NCBI GenBank assembly: GCA_963785425.1
Contig: CAWAVG010000002.1
Coordinates: 496,001-560,000, forward strand
Source of the DNA: RYN-133 sp963785425
GTDB taxonomy: Bacteria; Actinomycetota; Actinomycetes; Mycobacteriales; Jatrophihabitantaceae
Direction: 5' to 3'
Length of the DNA stretch: 64,000 nt
The notes below the pieces were generated by a model. It did not search any database and was not told the DNA's origin. It worked only from the letters and a program-made list of their open reading frames with translations. Each line of letters starts with the position of its first letter. Within the stretch, counting starts at the first letter, position 1. The position numbers and the translations under genes are program-made. Of this stretch, positions 15,614 to 24,587 are shown in pieces.

Positions 15614-15655
15614 AACCGTTCCAGGATAGGTCGCGCACACTCGGCCACGAGCGAC

Positions 15656-15685
15656 ATGACAATTACTAGGACGTCCAAGTAAATT
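15656..15685 (+). promoter_or_regulatory. Leaderless promoter with embedded palindromic operator
   Basis: ATGACA (15656-15661) and TAAATT (15680-15685) are spaced by 18 bp as -35 and -10. The near-perfect palindrome TTACTAGGACGTCCAAGTAA (15663-15682) fills the spacer and overlaps the -10. The mutase ATG is 7 bp after the -10, so the transcript is probably leaderless. A TetR-type repressor is inferred; no candidate gene is in the window. Confidence 0.6.
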
Positions 15686-15692
15686 GGGAGCC

Positions 15693-17357
15693 ATGACCGA
15701 CGACACGGAGGCCGGCCGCGCGCGCTGGCAGGAGCGCTACGACGCCGCGCGCAAGCGCGACCGCGACTACACGACGCTGTCCGGGCTCGACGTCGACCCC
15801 GTGTACGGGCCGACGGGTCCGGATGACCGCATGGAGCGCATCGGCTGGCCGGGCGAATACCCGTTCACGCGCGGGATCCACGCCACCGGCTACCGCGGCA
15901 AGCCCTGGACGATCCGTCAGTTCGCCGGCTTCGGCAACGCCCGGCAGACCAACGAGCGCTACAAGATGATTCTGGCCGAGGGCGGCGGCGGGCTGTCCGT
16001 CGCGTTCGACATGCCGACGCTGATGGGCCGCGACTCCGACGACGCGCGCTCGGTGGGCGAGGTCGGGCACTGCGGGGTCGCGATCGACTCGGCTGCAGAC
16101 ATGGACATCCTGTTCGACGGCATCGACCTGGCGACCACGACCACGTCCATGACGATCAGCGGGCCCGCCGTCCCGGTCTTCTGCATGTACGTGGTCGCGG
16201 CCGAGCGGCAGGGCGCCGACACGTCCGCGTTGAACGGCACCCTTCAGACCGACATCTTCAAGGAGTACATCGCGCAGAAGGAGTGGATCTATCCTCCCGA
16301 GCCGCACCTGAAGCTGATCGGCGACCTCATGGAGTACGTCTCGACCCAGGCGCCGGCCTACAAGCCGATCTCCGTGTCGGGCTACCACATCCGCGAGGCC
16401 GGCTCGACGGCCGCGCAGGAGCTCGCGTTCACCCTCGCCGACGGATTCGGCTACGTCGAGCTCGGCAAATCGCGCGGCCTCGACATCGACCAGTTCGCGC
16501 CCGGCCTGTCGTTCTTCTTCGACGCGCACATCGACTTCTTCGAAGAGATCGCGAAGCTGCGTGCGGCCCGTCGCATCTGGGCCCGATGGATGCGCGACGT
16601 CTACGGCGCGAAGACCGACAAGGCGCAGTCGCTGCGTTTCCACACGCAGACGGCCGGTGTCTCGCTCACCGCCCAGCAGCCCGAGAACAATATCGTCCGC
16701 ACCGCGATCGAAGCGCTGGCAGCGGTCATGGGCGGCACGAACTCGCTGCACACCAACGCCTTGGACGAGGTGCTCGCGCTGCCGTCCGAGAAAGCCGCGC
16801 AGATCGCCCTGCGCACGCAGCAGGTGATCGCCGAGGAGACCGGCGTCTTGAACGTCGCCGACCCGCTCGGCGGCTCGTGGTACGTCGAGGCCCTCACCGA
16901 CAAGCTCGAAGCCGAGGCCGAGAAGATTTTCGACCGCATCAAGGACCTCGGTGGCGATGGCACGATCACGTCCGGGCTGCTGCGCGGCATCGAGGACGGC
17001 TGGTTCATCGGCGAGATCGCCGACGCGTCGTTCACCTATCAGGTCGCCTTCGAGAAGGGCGACAAGAAGGTCGTCGGGATGAACACGCTGATGGGCGACG
17101 TCGGCGAACCGTTGGAGATCCTGCGGGTGTCGCACGAGGTCGAGGTCGAGCAGCGCGACGTGGTCGCCCGGCGCCGCGCGTCGCGCGACCAGGCCACGGT
17201 CGACGAGGCGATCGCCCGCATGGTGCACGCCGCCGAGACCGGTGAGAACACCGTCCCGCCCATGCTCGACGCCGTGCGCGCCGAGGCCACCCTCGGCGAG
17301 ATCTGCAACGCCTTCAAGCCGCTGTGGGGCGAATACCGCGAGCCGGTCAAGTTCTAG
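15693..17357 (+). CDS. icmA: Acyl-CoA mutase large subunit, isobutyryl-CoA mutase-like
   Basis: This 554-residue TIM-barrel subunit of the B12-dependent mutase family ends before any cobalamin-binding domain, as IcmA does. Its TIRQFAGF has F77 where methylmalonyl-CoA mutase has its substrate tyrosine (Tyr89), the change reported for isobutyryl-CoA mutase. H232 lies in SVSGYHIREAG. The sequence closely resembles Streptomyces IcmA throughout. It interconverts isobutyryl-CoA and n-butyryl-CoA, or a related substrate, and needs a separate small B12-binding subunit that is not in this window. MeaB at 4.5 kb is the likely chaperone. The ATG is preferred to an upstream TTG because it sits 7 bp from the -10. 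Confidence 0.85.
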   Translation: MTDDTEAGRARWQERYDAARKRDRDYTTLSGLDVDPVYGPTGPDDRMERIGWPGEYPFTRGIHATGYRGKPWTIRQFAGFGNARQTNERYKMILAEGGGGLSVAFDMPTLMGRDSDDARSVGEVGHCGVAIDSAADMDILFDGIDLATTTTSMTISGPAVPVFCMYVVAAERQGADTSALNGTLQTDIFKEYIAQKEWIYPPEPHLKLIGDLMEYVSTQAPAYKPISVSGYHIREAGSTAAQELAFTLADGFGYVELGKSRGLDIDQFAPGLSFFFDAHIDFFEEIAKLRAARRIWARWMRDVYGAKTDKAQSLRFHTQTAGVSLTAQQPENNIVRTAIEALAAVMGGTNSLHTNALDEVLALPSEKAAQIALRTQQVIAEETGVLNVADPLGGSWYVEALTDKLEAEAEKIFDRIKDLGGDGTITSGLLRGIEDGWFIGEIADASFTYQVAFEKGDKKVVGMNTLMGDVGEPLEILRVSHEVEVEQRDVVARRRASRDQATVDEAIARMVHAAETGENTVPPMLDAVRAEATLGEICNAFKPLWGEYREPVKF

Positions 17358-17361
17358 TTCC

Positions 17362-17429
17362 GCGAGTGGTCATCTGTGGCGCGGGTGGTCGCTTATAGGT
17401 GACCACCCGGCGCGTAGGTGACCACTCGC
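17362..17429. repeat. Nested inverted-repeat element, copy 3 (compensatory change)
   Basis: Inner arms CGGGTGGTCG (17382-17391) and TGACCACCCG (17400-17409) flank CTTATAGG. Relative to copies 1 and 2 both arms changed together (GAGTGG to GGGTGG and CCACTC to CCACCC), preserving pairing. Outer arms are 17362-17379 and 17412-17429. It lies at the convergent junction after the mutase stop. Confidence 0.85.
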
Positions 17430-17430
17430 G

Positions 17431-18204
17431 CTAGGTGGTGGCGGAGGTGCCGCCGTGGCGACCGGCGCCGGCCGCGAAGCGCTGCGCGCCGGCGAGGGCC
17501 CCGGCGATGACCTCGCGACCGTGGGCGAACTCGCTCGCCAGAGCCGCGCTGGGTTCGGCGCCGAGAGCGGCATAGACCGAGCGGCGGTCCGAACGCAGGC
17601 AGTCCTGCGGCAGCTCGGCGAGTCGGGCCGCGAGTGCCTCCGCCTCGGCACGTGCGGTTCCCGGTTCGACGAGCCGGTTCGCGAGCCCGATCGCGAGAGC
17701 CTCGTCGGCCTCGACCGCACGTCCGGTCAGGATCAGGTCGAGCGCCCGGCCCAGGCCCACGATGTGGGGGAGTCGCACCGTCCCGCCGTCGATGAGCGGC
17801 ACGCCCCACCTGCGGCAGAACACACCGAACACGGCGTCGCGGTCGACGACACGCAGGTCGCACCAGAGCGCCAGTTCCATGCCGCCGGCGACCGCATGAC
17901 CGCTGACCGCCGCGATCACCGGTTTCGAGAGCTCGAGCCGGGACGGACCCATCGGGGCATCGGCATTGAGGTCGGCGTCGAGCGGGTTCGACATCTCGTG
18001 CAGGTCGGCGCCGGCGCAGAAGGTGCCACCAGCTCCCCACAGCACCGCAACCCGGGCCGCGTCGTCGGCGTCGAAGCGGCGGAACGCCTCGGCGAGCTCC
18101 GCGGCGGTCGGCCCGTCGACCGCGTTGCGGCGTTCGGGACGGTCGATGACCACCGTCCACACCGGCCCCAGCTTGTCGATCCGCACGTTGGCCACGGCGC
18201 TCAC
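17431..18204 (-). CDS. Enoyl-CoA hydratase/isomerase family protein
   Basis: This crotonase-fold protein has 257 residues and a GTG start. The oxyanion motifs GTFCAGADLHEM and GHAVAGGMELALWCDLRV are present, with the first catalytic glutamate kept in MEL. The position of the second glutamate (E164 of rat crotonase) reads FGVFCRRWGVPLIDGGT and lacks an acid before the P-x-x-G-G turn. Ordinary hydratase activity is therefore doubtful; another crotonase reaction or CoA-ester binding is possible. It converges with the mutase gene and diverges from the thioredoxin-like gene. A second GTG 9 bases downstream is an alternative start. Confidence 0.85.
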   Translation of the reverse strand: MSAVANVRIDKLGPVWTVVIDRPERRNAVDGPTAAELAEAFRRFDADDAARVAVLWGAGGTFCAGADLHEMSNPLDADLNADAPMGPSRLELSKPVIAAVSGHAVAGGMELALWCDLRVVDRDAVFGVFCRRWGVPLIDGGTVRLPHIVGLGRALDLILTGRAVEADEALAIGLANRLVEPGTARAEAEALAARLAELPQDCLRSDRRSVYAALGAEPSAALASEFAHGREVIAGALAGAQRFAAGAGRHGGTSATT

Positions 18205-18250
18205 CTCACCGGGTCGCGTTCCACGTGTCAACGTCTGAGAAAATGACGGG

Positions 18251-19231
18251 ATGCGCCCTGGAGGACGTCCCGGTAATCCGAGCCGCGGCCAGCAACGGCC
18301 GCCGCAGCCCGATCCCGTGCTGACCGCTGCCATGTCCGGCGCGGTCGACCTGGCCGCGGTCAAGGCCCGCAACGAGGCCGCAGCGCGCGCTGCCGAGGCA
18401 CCCGCGCCGGCCGCCGGCTCCTCCGTCGTACAGGTGACCGAGGCCAACTTCCAGAGCGAGATCCTCGACCGCTCGTTCCAGGTGCCGGTGCTGCTCGTCG
18501 TCACCTCCTCGCGCGCGGCGTCGGCGGCGCCGATGGTCGAGGCCCTCGAGGCCGTCGCCGCCGAGGGCCAGGGCGCGATCGTGCTGGGCAAGGTCGACGC
18601 GGACACCGACATGCGGGTGGTGCAAGCGCTGCAGGTGCAGGCCGTACCCACCGTGTTCGCCGTGATCGGCGGCAGGCTGGTGCCGGGCTTCGAGGGTGTG
18701 CTTCCCGACGACCAGCTCCGCGAGTTCGTCGGCGCGGTGCTGCAGGCGGCCGCGCAGGCCGGTCTGCAGGGGCCGGCGACGGAGTCCGACGGGGACGAGC
18801 CGGGCCAGCCCGCCGAGCAGCAGATCCCTGAGGACCCTCGCTTCGACGCGGCCGAGTCGGCACTCGCCGAGGGCGACTACGCCACGGCCCGCGAACGGTT
18901 CGAGGCGATCCTCGCCGCCGAACCCGCCAACGCTGCCGCAGCGCTCGCGCTGCACCAGGTCGACCTGCTCGCGCGTGTCGACGGCCTGGGCGACGTCGCC
19001 GCCGACCCTGCGCCCGACGACCTGTCCGGCCAGCTTGCCGCCGCAGACCTGTCCTTCGTCAACGGCGACGCCGACGCAGCTCTGCAGCGGCTTCTTGCTC
19101 TCCTGACCCACACGTCCGACGGCGACCGCGAGACCGTGCGGCAGCGCCTGATCGAGTACTTCGAGTTGCTCGGCCCGGACGATCCCCGGGTCGGCCCTGC
19201 GCGCCGCGAGATGGCACGAGCACTGTTCTGA
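18251..19231 (+). CDS. CnoX/YbbN-like thioredoxin-fold TPR protein
   Basis: The protein has 326 residues. An N-terminal low-complexity stretch precedes a thioredoxin fold (about 60-170), in which the WCxxC active site is replaced by TSSRAAS (85-91), so it cannot be a dithiol reductase. The fold is otherwise intact (GKVDADTDMRVVQALQVQAVPTVFAV in two parts). The C-terminal half carries TPR-like helices (DPRFDAAESALAEGDY, AARARF-type repeats). This architecture matches the YbbN/CnoX chaperedoxin family, which holds clients for the chaperonin. A DUF2156 gene follows with its frame opening at the stop codon. Confidence 0.85.
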   Translation: MRPGGRPGNPSRGQQRPPQPDPVLTAAMSGAVDLAAVKARNEAAARAAEAPAPAAGSSVVQVTEANFQSEILDRSFQVPVLLVVTSSRAASAAPMVEALEAVAAEGQGAIVLGKVDADTDMRVVQALQVQAVPTVFAVIGGRLVPGFEGVLPDDQLREFVGAVLQAAAQAGLQGPATESDGDEPGQPAEQQIPEDPRFDAAESALAEGDYATARERFEAILAAEPANAAAALALHQVDLLARVDGLGDVAADPAPDDLSGQLAAADLSFVNGDADAALQRLLALLTHTSDGDRETVRQRLIEYFELLGPDDPRVGPARREMARALF

Positions 19232-19266
19232 ACCACGACGAAGCTCTTGATCGGGTCCGCGAGCTG

Positions 19267-20205
19267 GTGGCGAGCAGCGAGGCCGATCCGCTCGCTCCGT
19301 TCGCGCTGCGGCCGGACAAGCAGTACGTCTTCTCACCGGACGGCGCGGCAGCCGTCGCATATCGCGTGCGGCTGCGCACCGCGGTGGCCAGCGGCGATCC
19401 GCTCGGTGCGCACGCTTCATGGCCGGCAGCGGTCGAGGTCTTCATGGCGTTCGCGAGAACGCAGCGGCTGCGTGTCGCGGCCATCGCGATCGGCGAGCGT
19501 TCCCGCCCGATCTGGGCGGCCCACGGGCTGTGGGTCGTGCCGATCGGACGCGACGTCGTGGTGCGCTGTCGCGAGTTCGACCCGCGCGGGCGTCGCTTCC
19601 GTAACCTGCGCCAGGCCGTGCAGCGCACTCGCAACAGCGGGGTGACCGTGTCCGTCGTCCGCGAGGGCGACGTCGATGCAGCGACCGTGCTCGCCGTCCG
19701 GGCCGTGATGCGCGCGACCAAGCAGAACGACGAGCGCGGTTTCTCGATGATCCGGGGGCACCTGTTCGACGGCACCGCTCCGGACGCCGTGCTGGCAGTC
19801 GCGCGGCACAGGGACGGACATGTCGTCGCGGCGCACCGGTACCTGTGGGCCGGGTCGAAGGACCTCTCCCTCGACGTGCCGATCCGCTCTTTCGACGCAC
19901 CGAACGGTGTCGACGAGCGCCTGGTGGCCGAGATGGTCGACTGGGCCGCCGAGCACGGGGTGGAGCGGGTGTCCCTCGCCTTCGCGCCGTTCCCGGAGTT
20001 GTTCGACGACCCGCGACAGTTCGGGCGTGTCGGCGTACTGCTGTCATGGATCACCCACCTGCTCGACCCGATGATCCGCGTCGAACGGCTCTACCGGTAC
20101 CTGCGCAAGTACCACGCGTTCGATCAGGAGCGGTACGTGATGCTGCGCAAGCGGCAGGTCGTCATCGTGGCGCTGACGCTGCTGCTGCTTGAATTCCGGA
20201 CATGA
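19267..20205 (+). CDS. DUF2156 / aminoacyl-lipid synthase-like GNAT-fold protein
   Basis: The product has 312 residues from GTG. It resembles the C-terminal catalytic domain of MprF and LysX-type proteins, which move amino acids from aminoacyl-tRNA to phospholipid: RQAVQRTRNSGV, KQNDERGFSMIRGHL and the terminal YLRKYHAFDQERYVMLR are typical. No multi-pass flippase domain is present. One hydrophobic segment sits at the very C-terminus (VVIVALTLLLLEF). The frame is open 13 codons further upstream to a CTG overlapping the previous stop, and those residues (NHDEALDRVRELV) look like real protein, so the true start may be 19228. Confidence 0.75.
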   Translation: MASSEADPLAPFALRPDKQYVFSPDGAAAVAYRVRLRTAVASGDPLGAHASWPAAVEVFMAFARTQRLRVAAIAIGERSRPIWAAHGLWVVPIGRDVVVRCREFDPRGRRFRNLRQAVQRTRNSGVTVSVVREGDVDAATVLAVRAVMRATKQNDERGFSMIRGHLFDGTAPDAVLAVARHRDGHVVAAHRYLWAGSKDLSLDVPIRSFDAPNGVDERLVAEMVDWAAEHGVERVSLAFAPFPELFDDPRQFGRVGVLLSWITHLLDPMIRVERLYRYLRKYHAFDQERYVMLRKRQVVIVALTLLLLEFRT

Positions 20206-20266
20206 GCACCCCACGAAAACGCTCCGCGAAGAACGCTCCACGTTTCCGCGGGGAAGGCGCAAACCG

Positions 20267-21190
20267 ATGACCACTCACGGCACGCACGACTACGTCGAGG
20301 ATCCGCGTAACGCCGACGTGCTCGTGTACGTCAACGGGGACCTTCTCCCGCGTGCGCAGGCAACGGTCTCGGTGTTCGACGCCGGGTTCGTCCTCGGCGA
20401 CGGCGTCTGGGAGGGTCTGCGCGTCCACGACGGGCACCCCGCGTTCCTCGAGCACCATCTCGACCGGCTCTACGAGGGCGCCGCGGCGATCATGCTGGAC
20501 ATCGGAAAATCGCGCGACGAGCTCACGTCCGAGATCTACCGCACGCTTGCAGCGAACGACATGCACGGCGACGGCGTGCACGTGCGGCTGATGGTGACCC
20601 GCGGACCGAAGTCGACGCCCTACCAGGACCCGCGCATGTCGGCCGGTCCGGCGACCATCGTGATGATCTGCGAGTACAAGGATCCGCTGCCCGCGACGGT
20701 CGAACGCGGACTGTCGCTGTTCACCGTGCACGTGCGCCGTTCCGCTCCCGATGTGCTCGATCCGAAGCTCAACGCGCACAGCAAACTCAACGACATCACC
20801 GCGTGCATCCAGGCGTACACGGCCGGCGCCGACGAGGCACTGATGCTCGACCCGAACGGCTTCGTCGCCACCTGCAACTCGACCCACTTCTTCGTCGTCA
20901 AGCGCGGCGAGGTGTGGACGTCGTCCGGTGAGTACTGCCTGGGCGGAATCACGCGTGCCAACGTGCTGCGGGTCTGCGCCGAAGCCGGTATCCCCGCGTT
21001 CGAAAGGACATTCAGCCTCACGGACGTGTACAGCGCGGACGAGGCGTTCGTCACCGGCACCTTCGCCGGGCTCGTACCCGTACACACCGTCGACGGGCGC
21101 ACGATCGGCGGGGGATTGCGCGGGCCGGTGGTCGAACGGCTGCAGTCGCTCTACCAGAATCTCGTGCGCCGGGACGTCGCCGGCCGATGA
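20267..21190 (+). CDS. Class IV aminotransferase (branched-chain/D-amino acid type)
   Basis: This 307-residue fold-type IV PLP enzyme has the PLP lysine K173 in LNAHSKLNDITA. FDAGFVLGDGVWEGLRV, EALMLDPNGFVATCNSTHFF and GGITRANVLRV are characteristic. It could be a branched-chain amino acid, D-alanine or 4-amino-4-deoxychorismate-lyase-like enzyme; the sequence alone does not decide. The following gene overlaps by 4 bp (ATGA) and encodes a sulfotransferase-fold protein. A linked protein of this type is fused to such aminotransferases in some eukaryotes. The leader 20206-20266 contains AACGCTCC twice, 14 bp apart. Confidence 0.88.
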   Translation: MTTHGTHDYVEDPRNADVLVYVNGDLLPRAQATVSVFDAGFVLGDGVWEGLRVHDGHPAFLEHHLDRLYEGAAAIMLDIGKSRDELTSEIYRTLAANDMHGDGVHVRLMVTRGPKSTPYQDPRMSAGPATIVMICEYKDPLPATVERGLSLFTVHVRRSAPDVLDPKLNAHSKLNDITACIQAYTAGADEALMLDPNGFVATCNSTHFFVVKRGEVWTSSGEYCLGGITRANVLRVCAEAGIPAFERTFSLTDVYSADEAFVTGTFAGLVPVHTVDGRTIGGGLRGPVVERLQSLYQNLVRRDVAGR

Positions 21191-21903
21191 CCGGCGTCCG
21201 TCTCGCCGTGTGGTCGGGCCCGCGCAACATCTCGACGGCCTTGATGCGGGCGTGGGAGAACCGTGCGGACACCAGGGTCGTGGACGAACCGCTGTACGGG
21301 TTCTATCTCGACCGCACCGGGCTCAACCATCCCGGTCGCGACGAGATCATCAGGGCGATGGGCAGCGACTGGCGGCCGGTCGTCGCCGAACTCGTCGCAC
21401 CGGTCGGCGCGGGCCGCGTGTTCTACCAGAAGCACATGACCCACCACCTGATCCCGGAGCTGCCCCGCGACTGGATCGCTGCACTGACCAACGTGCTGCT
21501 CATCCGCGACCCCGCCGAGGTGGTTGCTTCCTACACGCGCGAGCGCGCCGATGTCGTCGCCGCCGACATCGGGCTCGTGCAGCAGGCCGAGCTCTACGAG
21601 CAGCTCGGTGACGTGCCCGTGATCGACTCCGCCGACTTCCTGCGCAATCCCGAGGGCTATCTGCGCTGGCTGTGCGACCACGTCGACGTCCCGTTCACCG
21701 ACTCGATGCTGCGCTGGCCCGCAGGACCGCGCGACTCGGACGGCGTGTGGGCCAAGTACTGGTACGACGCGGTCGTCGCGTCGACCGGGTTCGCACCGTA
21801 CCGGGCGCGCGAGGTGTCGCTCGAGGGCGCGCCCCTCGCGGCCGCCGAACAGAGCCGCGAGCACTACGAGCGGCTGCACTCGGTGCGGGTCGTCATCGAA
21901 TGA
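21187..21903 (+). CDS. Sulfotransferase-fold P-loop protein
   Basis: This 238-residue protein has the 5' phosphosulfate-type loop WSGPRNISTALMRAW at the N-terminus. RDPAEVVASYTRERAD follows in the region where sulfotransferases bind the 3' phosphate of PAPS. It overlaps the aminotransferase gene by 4 bp, so the two are translationally coupled and presumably act on one pathway. Substrate and even sulfotransferase activity are unproven; the family is often annotated only by homology. It converges with the CpaE-like gene across 13 bp. Confidence 0.78.
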   Translation: MTGVRLAVWSGPRNISTALMRAWENRADTRVVDEPLYGFYLDRTGLNHPGRDEIIRAMGSDWRPVVAELVAPVGAGRVFYQKHMTHHLIPELPRDWIAALTNVLLIRDPAEVVASYTRERADVVAADIGLVQQAELYEQLGDVPVIDSADFLRNPEGYLRWLCDHVDVPFTDSMLRWPAGPRDSDGVWAKYWYDAVVASTGFAPYRAREVSLEGAPLAAAEQSREHYERLHSVRVVIE

Positions 21904-21916
21904 GCGGCGTCGGCAG

Positions 21917-23245
<1,329 letters not shown>

Positions 23246-23437
23246 GGCACTCACTTCAACCAGGCGGCGGGGTGGATACGCAGGCGGGGCGCAAACTAGT
23301 TGCCCCGTCAGTTGCTTCCGATACGACCATACCCTCTGACTTCACAAGGATTTAGCATCGACGCCGCAGATTTCGCTCAAGATCGACGAATCGCGCCGCC
23401 GAGAGGTCGTCGTCATGATCTCCCGCCGACCTTGCCG

Positions 23438-24406
23438 TCACCCGGTGTGCGGCATCAATGCGTTCTCGGGGACGACGCCGAGCCGGCCCGCCTGGAAGTC
23501 CTCGATCGCCTGGATGAGCTCTTCCTTGGTGTTCATCACGAACGGGCCGTAGTGGGCGACCGGCTCGCCGATCGGACGTCCGCCGAGGAGCACGACCTCG
23601 AGCGCGGGCCGGTTCGAGTCCTGGCTCTTGTCGGCGGCGATCGTCAGGCGGTCGCCGGCGCCGAAGACAGCCAGCTGGCCGCCGTGGATCGGACGGTGCT
23701 CCGCGCCGACCGTCCCGTTGCCCGAGAGCACGTACACCAAGGCGTTGAAGTCGGGCTGCCACGGGAGCGACAGCTCGGCACCGGGCTGGATGGTCGCGTG
23801 CGCCATCGTGATCGGCGTGTGTGTCGAGCCCGGGCCCTGATGACCGTCGACAGCGCCCGCGACGATGCGCACGAGCGCTCCGCCGTCGGCCGAGCTCACG
23901 AGTCCCGCGTGCTCGCCCTCGATGGCCTGGTAGCGGGGCGCGCTGAACTTGTCCTTTGCGGGCAGGTTCACCCACAGCTGCAGGCCGTGGAACACGCCGC
24001 CGGACATGACCAGCGCCTCCGGCGGGGTCTCGATGTGGAGGATGCCGGCGCCCGCGGTCATCCACTGCGTGGCGCCGTCGTTGATGACACCGCCGCCGCC
24101 GTGACTGTCCTGGTGCTGAAAGGTGCCGTCGATCATGTAGGTCACCGTCTCGAAGCCGCGGTGCGGGTGCCACGCCGTGCCCTTGGGCTCGCCCGGCGCG
24201 TAGTCGACCTCACCCATCTGGTCCATGTGGACGAACGGGTCGAGGTCGCGCGTCGACACGCCCGCGAACGCGCGCACGACGGGGAAGCCCTCGCCCTCGT
24301 ATCCGCGCGGGCCGGTGGTGATCTGCTTGACGGGACGCTCCGTGTCGCCCAGCCCGGCCGCGGCAATGCGCGGCAGGCTCAACGTGTCAGCGGTGACAGC
24401 AGGCAT
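23438..24406 (-). CDS. Pirin-family bicupin protein
   Basis: This 322-residue double cupin has metal ligands that match pirin: H80 and H82 in WHPHRGFETVTY, and H124 and E126 in GILHIETP. Bacterial pirins bind Fe(II) and have been reported as quercetin dioxygenases or as redox-sensing partners of metabolic enzymes. The role here is not determined. It is monocistronic, with its own promoter and a compact palindrome (24422-24435) just before the ribosome site GGAGGA. That arrangement suggests redox or xenobiotic-responsive control. Confidence 0.9.
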   Translation of the reverse strand: MPAVTADTLSLPRIAAAGLGDTERPVKQITTGPRGYEGEGFPVVRAFAGVSTRDLDPFVHMDQMGEVDYAPGEPKGTAWHPHRGFETVTYMIDGTFQHQDSHGGGGVINDGATQWMTAGAGILHIETPPEALVMSGGVFHGLQLWVNLPAKDKFSAPRYQAIEGEHAGLVSSADGGALVRIVAGAVDGHQGPGSTHTPITMAHATIQPGAELSLPWQPDFNALVYVLSGNGTVGAEHRPIHGGQLAVFGAGDRLTIAADKSQDSNRPALEVVLLGGRPIGEPVAHYGPFVMNTKEELIQAIEDFQAGRLGVVPENALMPHTG

Positions 24407-24421
24407 GTCGTCCTCCTTCTG

Positions 24422-24435
24422 GTTGCACTTGCAAC
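24422..24435. promoter_or_regulatory. Palindromic operator before pirin
   Basis: GTTGCA-CT-TGCAAC is a perfect 6-bp-arm palindrome. On the minus strand a TATAGT -10-like hexamer abuts and overlaps it, so a bound protein would cover the transcription start. HxlR/MarR-type regulators bind sites of this size; none is encoded nearby. Confidence 0.55.
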
Positions 24436-24587
24436 TATATGACACGTCAACCGCGGACGGCTGGGTGTCATTCCCGCGGCCGGCCGCCGCGGCGTTGCCC
24501 CGCCAGTGTGCGCCCGCCGAGCGGCACAGCATGCACTCGCGGGGCAAAGCTGCAGGTGCGACGGGGTGCGCCGGCGGCGAGGTCGGG

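Noticed and set aside
15693..17357. Calling the mutase a complete methylmalonyl-CoA mutase
   Set aside because: It lacks the B12-binding domain, and Phe77 replaces the methylmalonyl-specific tyrosine.
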